Notes: generated by a model not told the origin, from the sequence alone. Positions 17,257 to 26,568 are shown, counted from the stretch's first letter. The stretch: DNA of 64,000 bases from an uncultured Aquimarina sp. (GCA_947500845.1 CANMTP010000015.1:38738-102737), one strand, 5' to 3'. Made by a program: numbers and translations.

Positions 17257-17904
17257 ATGATGAAATTGATAACATGTTTTTTTAGTTTGTTTTTGTTCTT
17301 TAATTGTTATGCAAATAATAATGATGGAATTCTTACTGTAGAAAAAGACGGTCTTGTTGTAGAGGTTTTAGATTTTCAGGATGGAGATAAGATCAAATTG
17401 TTTGAAATAGAGACTGGAGATCATATTTTATCTAAAACTCATGCTCAGATAGATCTCAGTCAATTACCTGTTGGATCTTATTTGTTAGAAAATAACGAAG
17501 GTAAATCGATCGTAATTGATCGATTAGAAGAAGATCTTAGGGTCGATGGAGCTATTAGTGCTATTCATAACGATTTTCTTTTAGAACGAGATAGTAAAAA
17601 GTCTTTAGTGCCTGCAGATATAAATGTTGAGCAAGAATTTATTCGTTATTATGAAAACTCTGAAACTAATCTTCTGGCAATAGAAAGAGAAGGAGATATG
17701 ATTACTGTAGTAAATTTTGAAGAGGGAGATAAAATCAAGCTGTTTGAAGTTAAAAACACTGTACATATATTATCTAAAACTTCAAATTTTGTTGATTTGA
17801 GTCAACTACCCGCCGGTATGTATGTCCTAGAAAACAACAAAGGAGAATCAGTTGTTGTAGAAAAATATTCAGAATCAGATAACAGTCTTATGGCTGATAT
17901 GTAA
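17257..17904 (+). CDS. Exported protein made of two T9SS-tail-like repeats
   Basis: The protein has 215 residues with a signal peptide (MMKLITCFFSLFLFFNCYA). The rest is two homologous segments of about 65 residues. In the first, GDKIKLFEIE is followed by HILSKT, DLSQLPVGSYLLENNEGKS; in the second, GDKIKLFEVK is followed by HILSKT, DLSQLPAGMYVLENNKGES. Each unit resembles the type A C-terminal sorting domain of the type IX secretion system (strand, turn, DLS-LPAGxYxLxxxxG), but the repeats make up the whole protein. There is no cargo domain, so its role is unclear: it could be a sorting-domain mimic or an envelope beta-protein. Confidence 0.65.
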   Translation: MMKLITCFFSLFLFFNCYANNNDGILTVEKDGLVVEVLDFQDGDKIKLFEIETGDHILSKTHAQIDLSQLPVGSYLLENNEGKSIVIDRLEEDLRVDGAISAIHNDFLLERDSKKSLVPADINVEQEFIRYYENSETNLLAIEREGDMITVVNFEEGDKIKLFEVKNTVHILSKTSNFVDLSQLPAGMYVLENNKGESVVVEKYSESDNSLMADM

Positions 17905-17927
17905 GAATAAAAGCATAAGAAATTGAA

Positions 17928-17956
17928 AAAACCATCTAAAAGTTTTAGATGGTTTT
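17928..17956. terminator. Bidirectional terminator hairpin between convergent genes
   Basis: AAAACCATCTAAAA and TTTTAGATGGTTTT form a perfect 14-bp inverted repeat with a single central G. A-runs and T-runs flank it on both sides, so it can stop transcription from 17257 (+) and 17983 (-). Confidence 0.8.
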
Positions 17957-17982
17957 CACTTTTATAGCCTTTGTTAGGAGTA

Positions 17983-18330
17983 TTATTTATCCAGATTTTT
18001 GGTCATATTAAAACCAACAAATAAACCAACGCCTGCCATTAAGAAAATAGTTCCTGGGTAGGCAATATCTTCTTCGACTCCAATAGATAAGTGTAAAATA
18101 CCTGCAATAAAAATTCCGATGCCTACGCCCATTAATAAAAGTGAAGCATTAAGAATAAGGACTTTCCAAAAGGGAGTCACTCTTCTATCTTTATTACTGT
18201 AAAAGATAGATGCATCTGCTCCCTTTTCTATAAGAGCCATTCTTTCTTTATTTCTTGCAGAAATGAATAAATAATATGCCCCAAAAATTACTCCCAAAAT
18301 TGCAGGCATGATAATTACTTCTGATCCCAT
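17983..18330 (-). CDS. DUF6249 family membrane protein
   Basis: The protein has 115 residues. A first transmembrane helix (IIMPAILGVIFGAYYLFI) is followed by a basic loop with ARNKERMALIEKGADASIF, which is the family hallmark, and then two more membrane helices. Start ATG 18330; a second in-frame ATG lies seven codons in. Genes of this type often precede ECF sigma/anti-sigma pairs in Flavobacteria, and here it is divergent from the one at 18485. Biochemical function is unknown. Confidence 0.75.
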   Translation of the reverse strand: MGSEVIIMPAILGVIFGAYYLFISARNKERMALIEKGADASIFYSNKDRRVTPFWKVLILNASLLLMGVGIGIFIAGILHLSIGVEEDIAYPGTIFLMAGVGLFVGFNMTKNLDK

Positions 18331-18484
18331 GATGTTTTTTGATTTAAAAGATTAATAACTATTCGTTTTCTATCTAAGACGAGGTATTTTTAAAACCGGT
18401 TACAAAAACTATGGAAAAATATATTTTGTAATTTTTAGTAGAATTTATGTAACCATAAGTTTGGTAGTCTCGTCTTATGAATAA

Positions 18485-19072
18485 ATGAACCATCAATCGG
18501 ATCAATATTATATCAATCAAGTTCTTGAAGGGCGGGTAAATGCTTTCTCGGTACTTGTAGAACGCTATCAATCATTGGTATATACAGTAGTATACAGAAT
18601 GATGAAGAATAAAGAGCAAGCTGAAGAAGTTGCCCAGGATTGTTTTATCAAAGCATACCAATCATTAAATAAATACAGAGGAGAAGCTAAGTTTTCTACA
18701 TGGTTATATACTATTGCTTATAGAAAAAGCTTAGATGCCATCAAAGCAAGTAAAAGAATAATGACATCAGAACTTATAGAAGAGATTAATGAAGGAGAAA
18801 TTGAGCTTGTAACAGATGCATTAAGTTATTTAGAAGCTAAAGAACGAAAAGAAATTATATCAGATAGTATAATGAAACTTTCAGAAGATGAAGCGGCTAT
18901 AGTAACATTATATTATTTTGATGAGAAAAGTATAAAAGAAATTGTTGAAGTTGTGGGTTTGACAGCAGATAATGTAAAGATAAAATTGTATCGTAGCAGG
19001 AAAAAACTATATTCAATATTGTATCACCACATTTCACCTGAAATAAGTAAAAAAAATGGAAGAGCAATTTAA
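18485..19072 (+). CDS. ECF-type RNA polymerase sigma factor (SigW-like)
   Basis: The protein has 195 residues. Region 2 begins VLEGRVNAFSVLVERYQ and includes NKEQAEEVAQDCFIKAYQSL with GEAKFSTWLYTIAYRKSLD. Region 4 has LSEDEAAIVTLYYFDEKSIKEI and the helix-turn-helix TADNVKIKLYRSRKKL. It overlaps the following gene by 17 bp, the same overlap as the first ECF module at 14.4 kb. It probably directs an envelope-stress or growth-phase regulon; the signal is unknown. Confidence 0.92.
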   Translation: MNHQSDQYYINQVLEGRVNAFSVLVERYQSLVYTVVYRMMKNKEQAEEVAQDCFIKAYQSLNKYRGEAKFSTWLYTIAYRKSLDAIKASKRIMTSELIEEINEGEIELVTDALSYLEAKERKEIISDSIMKLSEDEAAIVTLYYFDEKSIKEIVEVVGLTADNVKIKLYRSRKKLYSILYHHISPEISKKNGRAI

Positions 19073-19451
19073 AGACATAGAACAATTAATAAAAGAAGCT
19101 GGCGCCGATCAACCTTCTTCAGGATTTTTGAAAAATATAATGAGTCAAATTGAGCTTTCCGAAACTCAAAAATCACAGGTGTATCAACCTTTAATCTCTA
19201 AGAAAACCTGGCTGATTATGATCTTAACCCTAGTTTTATCGATGTGTGGTATTTTATTATTGTCAGACCCCAAAGATTCCATTTTAAACGCTATCGACTA
19301 TTCTTTTCTGAATGGCCTTTTTATCAACAATCCATTTTCTGGATATACTCTCCATAAAACAGCGATATACGGTATTTTGTTTCTTTCGGCTTTGTTTTTC
19401 ATTCAAATACCTATACTGAAAAGAAGAATTGACAGAAGTTTTTCAATATAA
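19056..19451 (+). CDS. Small membrane protein, probable anti-sigma factor
   Basis: The protein has 131 residues. A cytoplasmic N-terminal part of about 45 residues (EEQFKDIEQLIKEAGADQPS) is followed by two hydrophobic helices at about 48-66 and 100-118, with a basic C-terminus. Translational coupling to the ECF sigma gene suggests it is the cognate membrane anti-sigma factor, as in similar flavobacterial modules. No known anti-sigma domain is evident from motifs alone. Confidence 0.65.
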   Translation: MEEQFKDIEQLIKEAGADQPSSGFLKNIMSQIELSETQKSQVYQPLISKKTWLIMILTLVLSMCGILLLSDPKDSILNAIDYSFLNGLFINNPFSGYTLHKTAIYGILFLSALFFIQIPILKRRIDRSFSI

Positions 19452-19524
19452 CAAATGAAATAATATTTTTTAAACTGCTTTACTTTCTCTATTTTACCTT
19501 CTAAATAATTTTTGGGAAAGTTTT

Positions 19525-20853
19525 ATGCAAAAAAGAGTGTGTATTATAGGAGCAGGTCCTAGTGGTATTACGGCGCTTAAAAACCTGAGGGATAAAGATA
19601 TTGATGTCGTATGTTATGATCGCAATACAGAAGTAGGAGGGAACTGGATTTATTCTGATGATGAAAGTCATTCTAGTGTTTTTGAAACTACACATATCAT
19701 AAGTTCAAAAACATTATCACAGTATGAAGATTTCACTTTTGATGATTTTGATAAAACTGTAGCCGATTATCCGTCCCATGACGAGCTTAGAAGATATTTT
19801 CAGGCGTATGCAAAACACTTTAATTTATATTCATATATAGAATTTAAGACTATTGTAAAAGATTGTAAAAGAATAGCCAATAACGAATGGCAGATTACGA
19901 TCATTCAAAACAGAAAAGAGCAAATAGAGATTTTTACTGATTTAGTGGTTTGTAATGGTCATCATTCGGTTCCTAGAATGCCTAAATATCCAGGTAACTT
20001 TACAGGTCAGTTTATCCATTCCCATAGTTATAAAAAGGCAGCTCCTTTTAAAGGTAAAAGAGTTTTGGTTATCGGCGGAGGCAATTCTGCTTGTGATGTC
20101 GCTGTAGAAACCAGTAGAGTTAGTAAAAAAACAAGTATTAGTTGGAGGAGAGGATACCGTATCATTCCAAAATTCTTTTTTGGGTTGCCCTCTGATACAG
20201 TAGGTGCACGGTCATCCTGGTTGCCGATAAAGATAAGGAGTTGGTTCAATGATCGATTACTCAATATTTTACTCGGAAAGAACAAATTATATGGATTACA
20301 AGAGGTGAAAACAAAGTTTGGCGAAACACATCCTACCATTAATGATGAACTATTATATAAAATTCGACATGGTAAAGTACATCCCAAGGTGGATATAGAG
20401 AAACTAGATGGGAATACGGTATATTTCAAAGATGGAACCAGTGAAGATTTAGACGTTATTATTGCTTGTACAGGTTATATTTTGAAACATTCTTTTTTTG
20501 ATAAAGAATTCATTGATTATAGTGATGGCCCCGTTCCTTTATATTTAAAAATGTTTCATCCCAATTATCACGATGTATTCTTTGTGGGCATGTTTCAACC
20601 TTTGGGATGTATATGGCCGGGATCAGAGTTACAAAGTAAAATTTTAGCTAATTATTTGGTTGGGAATTGGAAAATGCCATCAAATATCAAAACTCTCTGC
20701 GAAAAAGAAGTAACAGATCCACATTACAAACAGATAGACACACCAAGACATACAATTACAGTAGATTATCATAAATTCAGAAAGGCGCTATTAAAGCAGC
20801 TACCTAAACACTGGAAGTCAAAAAAACCTCAAAATTTTTCAAAAAGTGCCTAA
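19525..20853 (+). CDS. Flavin-containing monooxygenase (FMO/BVMO-like)
   Basis: The protein has 442 residues. The FAD-binding Rossmann motif GAGPSG is at residues 9-14, the FMO fingerprint-like FTGQFIHSHSYK is near 159-170, and the NADPH-binding GGGNSACD lies near 183-190. ACTGY appears further on (about 315). Such enzymes oxygenate N- or S-containing small molecules, or ketones, using NADPH. The substrate is not deducible, though marine relatives often oxidise trimethylamine. The stop codon overlaps the start of the next gene (TAATG), indicating coupling. Confidence 0.9.
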   Translation: MQKRVCIIGAGPSGITALKNLRDKDIDVVCYDRNTEVGGNWIYSDDESHSSVFETTHIISSKTLSQYEDFTFDDFDKTVADYPSHDELRRYFQAYAKHFNLYSYIEFKTIVKDCKRIANNEWQITIIQNRKEQIEIFTDLVVCNGHHSVPRMPKYPGNFTGQFIHSHSYKKAAPFKGKRVLVIGGGNSACDVAVETSRVSKKTSISWRRGYRIIPKFFFGLPSDTVGARSSWLPIKIRSWFNDRLLNILLGKNKLYGLQEVKTKFGETHPTINDELLYKIRHGKVHPKVDIEKLDGNTVYFKDGTSEDLDVIIACTGYILKHSFFDKEFIDYSDGPVPLYLKMFHPNYHDVFFVGMFQPLGCIWPGSELQSKILANYLVGNWKMPSNIKTLCEKEVTDPHYKQIDTPRHTITVDYHKFRKALLKQLPKHWKSKKPQNFSKSA

Positions 20854-21551
20854 TGAAGAATACTGATTTTTCTCGATTTATAAACAGTTTGTCCAAAGGA
20901 TTTATTCCTGTTATAACTAAAAACTTTTCTGAAAAGGATTATGTAGCCATAGATTTGTCAGAAAACAATAAAGCTCTTACTACTATTGATGTTTCTTCTT
21001 CAAAAGCATTTGAAATATACATATCAGAATATTTACTCAGAAATAATGCTAAAGTCGCCTATGGCGGTTATAATGAAACGAGAGGTATTTATAGAAGAAG
21101 TATTCATTTCAATCAACAAGATCCTGAAACTGAAAGAAATATTCACTTAGGATTAGATATCTGGTGCGACGCTGAAACCAAAATACTGGCTCCGTTAGAC
21201 GGTAAAGTGCACAGTTTTAAAAATAATAATAATTTTGGGGACTATGGTCCGACGATTATTCTTGAGCATACAATAAAGGATATTACTTTTTATACTTTAT
21301 ACGGGCATTTAAGTGTGAAGTCACTTTCCCATCTGGAAGTAGGTCAGGAAATAAAAGCAAGTCAAGTAATTGCTACTTTGGGAGATGCATCTGTAAATGG
21401 GGATTATGCGCCTCATTTGCATTTTCAAATTATTAAAGATATGCAAGGGCATGTAGGTGACTATCCAGGAGTTTCTAGTAAAAAAGAATTAAAGTATTAC
21501 CTTCAAAATTGCCCAGATCCTAACTTACTGTTGAAAATTGGGAATTACTAA
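20853..21551 (+). CDS. M23-family peptidoglycan DD-metallopeptidase
   Basis: The protein has 232 residues. The zinc site is visible: HLGLDIW (first His and Asp, about residues 98-104), then the catalytic TLYGHLS and the final HLHFQI. There is no obvious signal peptide, which is unusual for an M23 enzyme acting on the wall: the N-terminus is NTDFSRFINSLSKGFIPVI. It starts on the last base of the monooxygenase stop codon. The two products therefore belong to one transcript, although their functional link is unclear. Confidence 0.88.
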   Translation: MKNTDFSRFINSLSKGFIPVITKNFSEKDYVAIDLSENNKALTTIDVSSSKAFEIYISEYLLRNNAKVAYGGYNETRGIYRRSIHFNQQDPETERNIHLGLDIWCDAETKILAPLDGKVHSFKNNNNFGDYGPTIILEHTIKDITFYTLYGHLSVKSLSHLEVGQEIKASQVIATLGDASVNGDYAPHLHFQIIKDMQGHVGDYPGVSSKKELKYYLQNCPDPNLLLKIGNY

Positions 21552-21567
21552 AGGATAAAGCAAAAAT

Positions 21568-21714
21568 TTATGCGTTATCCCTTGGTTGGTGTATTTCTCT
21601 TCTGTTTTTTTCTTGATGGTTAACCTCTCTTCCATCTGCTTCTTTCTGTTTAATATTGATAGCATTTTCTTTTATGCTATCCTGTTCCTGTTTGATGTTA
21701 TCTTTTTTGTGCAT
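21568..21714 (-). CDS. Small hydrophilic protein, 48 aa
   Basis: A 48-codon frame runs from ATG at 21714 to TAA at 21568-21570. The protein begins MHKKDNIKQEQDSIKENAIN and is almost entirely charged and polar (Lys, Glu, Gln, Asn, Arg), so it is probably a disordered or helical cytoplasmic peptide. It is convergent with the M23 gene and lies downstream of secA in the same direction, beyond secA's terminator. I assign it from length and codon pattern only; it could be spurious. Confidence 0.45.
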   Translation of the reverse strand: MHKKDNIKQEQDSIKENAINIKQKEADGREVNHQEKNRREIHQPRDNA

Positions 21715-21800
21715 AATTCTTAAGTTTTACATTAAATTAAAATATTTCTTGTAAAACTTAAAATATCTTATCAAATTTTAACTTAAAAAGTTAATAAATT

Positions 21801-21829
21801 AAAAAAACCTGAAATAAAATTAATTTCAG
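21801..21829 (-). terminator. Terminator of secA
   Basis: On the minus strand CTGAAAT and ATTTCAG form a stem (21809-21829) followed by seven T (21801-21807). It lies 27 bp beyond the secA stop codon. Confidence 0.75.
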
Positions 21830-21855
21830 ATTTTTAACTCTTTGTAAAAAAGAAT

Positions 21856-24800
21856 CTATTCATTTACAAGTACCCATTCTCCTTTTTCGATTAGTGGGAT
21901 CGCTTGTTTGTATTTTAAGGTTTTATTTTCTCCACTCATTATATGCTTGATAGTGACTCTGTCATTACGACCAATTTTGGGTTGCTCACGTACGATAGTT
22001 TCAGTAACCTGAGGTCTTCCCTGACTTTGTCCTACAGCCCTACTTTGAGCGGCACGTTCATCCATATTTGGAATTTCTTCTTTAGATGTCTCTAGTTTTT
22101 CTTTTCTGCGTACTTGGCGCGCTTCAGAAATGTCTTGGGTATTACCGGTAGGTAACTCACCTTTAAACAAAAAGGAGATCACGTCCTTATTCACATCTTC
22201 AATCATAGCCTTGAATAGTTCAAAAGCTTCGAATTTATAGATTAACAAAGGATCCTTTTGTTCGTGAACGGCTAGCTGTACACTCTGCTTTAACTCATCC
22301 ATTTTGCGTAAATGAGTTTTCCATGCATCATCAATAATGGCCAAAGTTATATTTTTTTCGAAATCAGTGATTAACTGTTTTCCTTCAGATTCATACGCCT
22401 TTTCAAGATTAGTGGCAACATTGATGCTTTTCACGCCATCTGTAAAGGGAACCAGAATTCTTTCATATTTGCTGGATGGATCTTCATAGACTTGCTTTAT
22501 CACAGGGTAAGCAGTCTCTGCATTACGTTTCATTTTATCCTGATAATGCTCATAAGCCGCTTTGTAAACTTCGCTGGTAATTTTCTGTGCATCCATTTTT
22601 TCAAACTCTGCCGCAGTAACAGGACTGCTCATAGAAAAATAGCGTATCAATTCAAACTCGAAATTTTTAAAGTCTTGAGTCAACTTATTCCCTTCTACAA
22701 TAACTTCAGAGGTATCGTAGATCATATTAGCAATATCTACACGCAAACGCTCTCCAAATAAAGCATGATAGCGTCTTTTGTATACTACTTCACGTTGCGC
22801 ATTCATCACATCGTCGTATTCTAATAGTCGTTTACGCACTCCAAAGTTGTTTTCTTCTACTTTTTTCTGAGCACGCTCGATAGATTTCGAGATCATAGAA
22901 TGTTGAATGACCTCACCTTCTTTAAGTCCCATCCTATCCATCATTTTGGCAATACGTTCTGATCCAAAAAGACGCATTAAATTGTCTTCTAGTGATACAT
23001 AGAACTGCGAACTTCCAGGATCTCCTTGACGACCGGCACGACCACGTAGCTGTCTGTCTACACGACGAGAATCATGACGTTCTGTACCCACAATGGCAAG
23101 ACCACCTGCTGCTTTTACTTCGTCTGATAATTTGATATCTGTACCACGACCCGCCATATTCGTCGCGATAGTTACCATTCCGGTGTTACCAGCTTCAGCA
23201 ACAATGTCGGCTTCTTTTTTGTGAAGTTTGGCATTCAGTACATTATGAGGAACTTTACGAATAGTAAGCATTCTACTTAATAATTCAGAAATTTCTACAG
23301 AAGTTGTTCCAATTAATACAGGTCTGCCAGCATTGGATAATTCAGTTACCTCATCAATAACCGCATTATATTTTTCGCGTTTGGTTTTGTATACCAAGTC
23401 TTCCTTATCGTGTCTTGCAATCGGTCTGTTAGTAGGGATTTCTACAACATCTAATTTGTAAATTTCCCATAGTTCTCCAGCTTCTGTAACAGCAGTACCT
23501 GTCATACCAGAGAGTTTGCCATACATTCTAAAATAGTTTTGAAGCGTTACTGTGGCAAAGGTTTGTGTAGCGTCTTCAATCTTCACATTTTCTTTGGCTT
23601 CAATCGCTTGATGCAGTCCGTCGCTATATCGACGCCCATCCATAATTCGACCTGTTTGCTCATCGACAATCTTAACTTTATTATCCATTACTACGTACTC
23701 CACATCTTTTTCAAATAAAGAATAGGCCTTTAGTAATTGTCTTAGTGTATGAATACGTTCACTTTTTACGCTGTAGTCTCTAAAAAGTTCTTCCTTCTTT
23801 TCTGCTTCTTCTTCTTTAGAAAGCTCTTGCCCTTCAATTTTGGCGATTTCCATACCGATTTGTGGCAAAACGAAGAAATCCGGATCATCTTTTCCAGAAA
23901 GGTACTCTACACCTTTATCGGTAAGATCAATTTGGTTATTTTTTTCTTCTATTACATAATACAGATCCGCATCAATCTTGTGCATCTCCCGATTATTATC
24001 CTGCATATAGAAGTTTTCTGTTTTTTGAAGCAACTGTTTTACGCCTTCTTCACTCAAAAATTTGATTAGTGCTTTATTTTTAGGGATTCCGCGGTATACC
24101 TGTAACAATTTAAAACCACCTTCTTTGGTGTTTCCCTCTTTGATTAATTTTTTGGCTTCTGCCAGAACAGTGGTAAGGTATTTTTGCTGTACAGAAACGA
24201 TATCAGCAATTTTTGGTTTTAATTCGTCAAATTCATGAACATCTCCTTTGGGTATAGGACCAGAGATAATTAAAGGAGTACGAGCATCATCGATTAATAC
24301 TGAGTCTACCTCATCAATAATGGCATAATTATGTGGACGCTGTACTAGGTCTTCTGGAGCATGAGACATGTTATCCCGCAGGTAATCAAAACCAAATTCA
24401 TTATTAGTTCCATATGTAATATCTGCGTTATAAGCTGCTCTGCGCTCTGCAGAGTTTGGACGATGATTATCTATACAGTCTACAGTAAGGCCATGAAATT
24501 GAAATATAGGAGCCATCCACTCACTATCACGACGAGCGAGATAGTCATTTACGGTTACCAGATGCACTCCGTTCCCCGATAATGCATTAAGATATACGGG
24601 AAGTGTAGCCACCAATGTTTTTCCTTCACCAGTTTGCATTTCGGCAATTTTACCCTCATGCATCGCAACCCCACCAATTAACTGAACGTCGTAATGGATC
24701 ATATCCCATTTCACTTCTTTACCAGCAGCGTCCCAGCTGGTGGCCCAAATAGCTTTATCACCATCTAGTGAAATATAGTCTTTAGAGCCTGAAAGTTCAC

Positions 24801-25212
24801 GATCATAAGTAGAAGCTGTAACTTCTATCTCGTCATTATTAGCAAATCGCGTAGCAGTTTCTTTTACAACGGCAAATGCTTCTGGGAGAATATCATCTAA
24901 AGCTTTTTCTGTAGCTTCATATGCTTCTTCTTTCAATTTGTCTATTTCCCCGTAGATATCTTCTTTTCTGTTGATATCCTCTACGGCATTGGCTTCTTCC
25001 TGAAGTTTTTCTATTTTGTTATGAATGTCTGCACGTGCCTTGTTTATTTCGTTTTTAAACTCGATAGTTTTAGCTCGCAACTCATCATTAGAAAGTGCCT
25101 CTATGGCCTTTCCTGCTTCTTTGATTAATTCAACTTTGGGTTGAATTTCTTTTATGTCTTTTTTGGATTTATCTCCAACAAATGCTTTTAATACAGAATC
25201 TAAAATTCCCAT
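21856..25212 (-). CDS. secA: Preprotein translocase ATPase subunit SecA
   Basis: The protein has 1118 residues. It is the ATP-driven motor of the Sec pathway at the inner membrane. The DEAD motor is intact: Walker A TGEGKT at 194-199, DEVDSVLID near 300, ATNMAGRGTDI and the Arg-finger segment RGRAGRQGDPG. It is longer than the roughly 900-residue E. coli protein because of the charged N-terminal helices (about 60-110) and inserts in the preprotein cross-linking region, as is usual in Bacteroidota. The C-terminus lacks the Cys-rich zinc motif that binds SecB and lipids, and ends in a basic/hydrophobic beta segment (VTIKHIMSGENKTLKYKQ). Confidence 0.98.
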   Translation of the reverse strand: MGILDSVLKAFVGDKSKKDIKEIQPKVELIKEAGKAIEALSNDELRAKTIEFKNEINKARADIHNKIEKLQEEANAVEDINRKEDIYGEIDKLKEEAYEATEKALDDILPEAFAVVKETATRFANNDEIEVTASTYDRELSGSKDYISLDGDKAIWATSWDAAGKEVKWDMIHYDVQLIGGVAMHEGKIAEMQTGEGKTLVATLPVYLNALSGNGVHLVTVNDYLARRDSEWMAPIFQFHGLTVDCIDNHRPNSAERRAAYNADITYGTNNEFGFDYLRDNMSHAPEDLVQRPHNYAIIDEVDSVLIDDARTPLIISGPIPKGDVHEFDELKPKIADIVSVQQKYLTTVLAEAKKLIKEGNTKEGGFKLLQVYRGIPKNKALIKFLSEEGVKQLLQKTENFYMQDNNREMHKIDADLYYVIEEKNNQIDLTDKGVEYLSGKDDPDFFVLPQIGMEIAKIEGQELSKEEEAEKKEELFRDYSVKSERIHTLRQLLKAYSLFEKDVEYVVMDNKVKIVDEQTGRIMDGRRYSDGLHQAIEAKENVKIEDATQTFATVTLQNYFRMYGKLSGMTGTAVTEAGELWEIYKLDVVEIPTNRPIARHDKEDLVYKTKREKYNAVIDEVTELSNAGRPVLIGTTSVEISELLSRMLTIRKVPHNVLNAKLHKKEADIVAEAGNTGMVTIATNMAGRGTDIKLSDEVKAAGGLAIVGTERHDSRRVDRQLRGRAGRQGDPGSSQFYVSLEDNLMRLFGSERIAKMMDRMGLKEGEVIQHSMISKSIERAQKKVEENNFGVRKRLLEYDDVMNAQREVVYKRRYHALFGERLRVDIANMIYDTSEVIVEGNKLTQDFKNFEFELIRYFSMSSPVTAAEFEKMDAQKITSEVYKAAYEHYQDKMKRNAETAYPVIKQVYEDPSSKYERILVPFTDGVKSINVATNLEKAYESEGKQLITDFEKNITLAIIDDAWKTHLRKMDELKQSVQLAVHEQKDPLLIYKFEAFELFKAMIEDVNKDVISFLFKGELPTGNTQDISEARQVRRKEKLETSKEEIPNMDERAAQSRAVGQSQGRPQVTETIVREQPKIGRNDRVTIKHIMSGENKTLKYKQAIPLIEKGEWVLVNE

Positions 25213-25398
25213 GATTTATGGTTGTGTGTTTAATGAGATCATAGTTTCAAATTGAAACCAACCGGTTAAATCCCTCTTTGGGTAACATTCAGGCCAAATC
25301 CCAATTATAGGATCTGTGATTTTCTCATGACCTAAGTGGTCATTATTATACAATACTTCTGCGTTTATAAACAGCCGTAAAAGTGGCGCAATTTACGC

Positions 25399-25426
25399 AA
25401 AAAAAAAGCCTCTTGCGAGACTTTTA
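25399..25426 (-). terminator. Terminator downstream of the DUF2795 gene
   Basis: Reading the minus strand, AAAAGTCTC, loop GCAA, GAGGCTTTT and a run of about ten T form a compact hairpin plus T-tract. It separates the DUF2795 gene from secA. Confidence 0.8.
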
Positions 25427-25442
25427 ATACTATTTCAATATT

Positions 25443-25664
25443 TTAATATTCATCCTCGTTCCAAAGATAATCTTCGTCTGTAGGATAGTCGGGCCATATT
25501 TCTTCTATAGAGTCATATGAATCTCCTTCATCTTCAATCGCTTGCAGGTTTTCTACAACCTCTAGGGGTGCTCCAGTACGAATTGCGTAATCTATTAATT
25601 CGTCTTTTGTAGCTGGCCAAGGCGCATCACTCAAATACGATGCTAATTCTAAAGTCCAATACAT
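25443..25664 (-). CDS. DUF2795 domain protein
   Basis: The 73-residue acidic protein begins MYWTLELASYLSDAPWPATK and continues DELIDYAIRTGAPLEVVENL, the core of the DUF2795 family found in many bacteria as a single small helical domain. The C-terminal 25 residues are rich in Asp, Glu and Tyr. Function is not established. It stands alone with its own terminator. Confidence 0.88.
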   Translation of the reverse strand: MYWTLELASYLSDAPWPATKDELIDYAIRTGAPLEVVENLQAIEDEGDSYDSIEEIWPDYPTDEDYLWNEDEY

Positions 25665-25800
25665 ATGCTTACTGGTTTATTTTTTGCAAAAATAATTTTT
25701 TAGTTTAAAAAGTCAAGTAAAAAATTAATTATTTAAACAATAATTATAAGAACGTGATTTTTTTTGGTTTTCACTTACTAATTTTAAAGCGAATAAATTT

Positions 25801-26376
25801 TTATGAATTCTTTGTTGGAATCCATTTTATTTCATCTGCCTTTAAATCGAATGACAACTTTCGTGCCAGCACAAAAAGATAGTCAGATAGTCTATTTAAA
25901 TATTGTAATGTAGTCTCTTCAAAAGGAGCTATTTCGTAAAGGGCTGTGGCTAGCCGTTCGGCTCTTCTGCATACACAACGTGCTATGTGACAGAATGACA
26001 CAGTTTGATGTCCACCGGGCAATACGAAGTGTGTCATGGGAGCCAATGATTCATTCATTCTATCCATTTCGTTTTCGAGCAATTCAACATCTTCCACAGA
26101 AATTGTAGCTATATTTAATCGTTTTTGACCACTTTTTAAAATCGCTTTTTCTGGATCAGTAGCCAATACTGCTCCTACAGTAAAAAGCTTATCCTGTATA
26201 TTGATCAGTATTTTTTTGCTTTGTTCTTCAATTTCCTGATCCCTTATTAAACCGATATGTGAATTCAGTTCGTCAACAGTTCCGTAACTTTCAATTCGTA
26301 TATGATGTTTAGGGACTCTGGTACCACCAAATAGCGCCGTAGTGCCTTTATCACCTGTTTTTGTATATATTTTCAT
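25801..26376 (-). CDS. Corrinoid (cob(I)yrinic acid a,c-diamide) adenosyltransferase, PduO type
   Basis: The protein has 191 residues and makes adenosylcobalamin from ATP and cob(I)alamin. The N-terminal ATP-binding TKTGDKGTTALFGG, the VDELNSHIG helix and the CRRAERLA helix (about 140-147) are the PduO-type signature; the EutT and CobA types look different. It supplies coenzyme B12 to methylmalonyl-CoA mutase, for which meaB at 12151-13224 is the chaperone. It lies 24 bp downstream of a small membrane-protein gene on the same strand. Confidence 0.93.
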   Translation of the reverse strand: MKIYTKTGDKGTTALFGGTRVPKHHIRIESYGTVDELNSHIGLIRDQEIEEQSKKILINIQDKLFTVGAVLATDPEKAILKSGQKRLNIATISVEDVELLENEMDRMNESLAPMTHFVLPGGHQTVSFCHIARCVCRRAERLATALYEIAPFEETTLQYLNRLSDYLFVLARKLSFDLKADEIKWIPTKNS

Positions 26377-26400
26377 TAGTTCTTTGTGCTTTTATGCTAG

Positions 26401-26568
26401 TTATTCCTTTTTTTTCTTTTCCATATAATTTTTTTTGAAGTTACGTTTGCCACGGTTGTATAATCTATTCTTGTTTCGTTTTGTATTCCAGGAAACAGCA
26501 ACAAATAGAACTGCTATTCCTATGATCATTAAAATAAGCTGGGTTTCTTCAGAAAGGGAGTCAAACAT
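26401..26568 (-). CDS. Small single-pass membrane protein, 55 aa
   Basis: A 55-codon frame runs from ATG 26568 to TAA 26401-26403. A short acidic head (MFDSLSEETQ) is followed by one transmembrane helix (LILMIIGIAVLFVAVSW) and a strongly basic cytoplasmic tail (KRNKNRLYNRGKRNFKKN...EKKKKE). The positive-inside pattern and conserved-looking composition support a real gene. It precedes the adenosyltransferase by 24 bp and is divergent from recR. Function is unknown. Confidence 0.6.
   Translation of the reverse strand: MFDSLSEETQLILMIIGIAVLFVAVSWNTKRNKNRLYNRGKRNFKKNYMEKKKKE

Noticed and set aside
23749..24069. Plus-strand frame of 106 codons within secA
   Set aside because: Phe-rich shadow of the Lys/Glu-rich coding sequence of secA on the minus strand.
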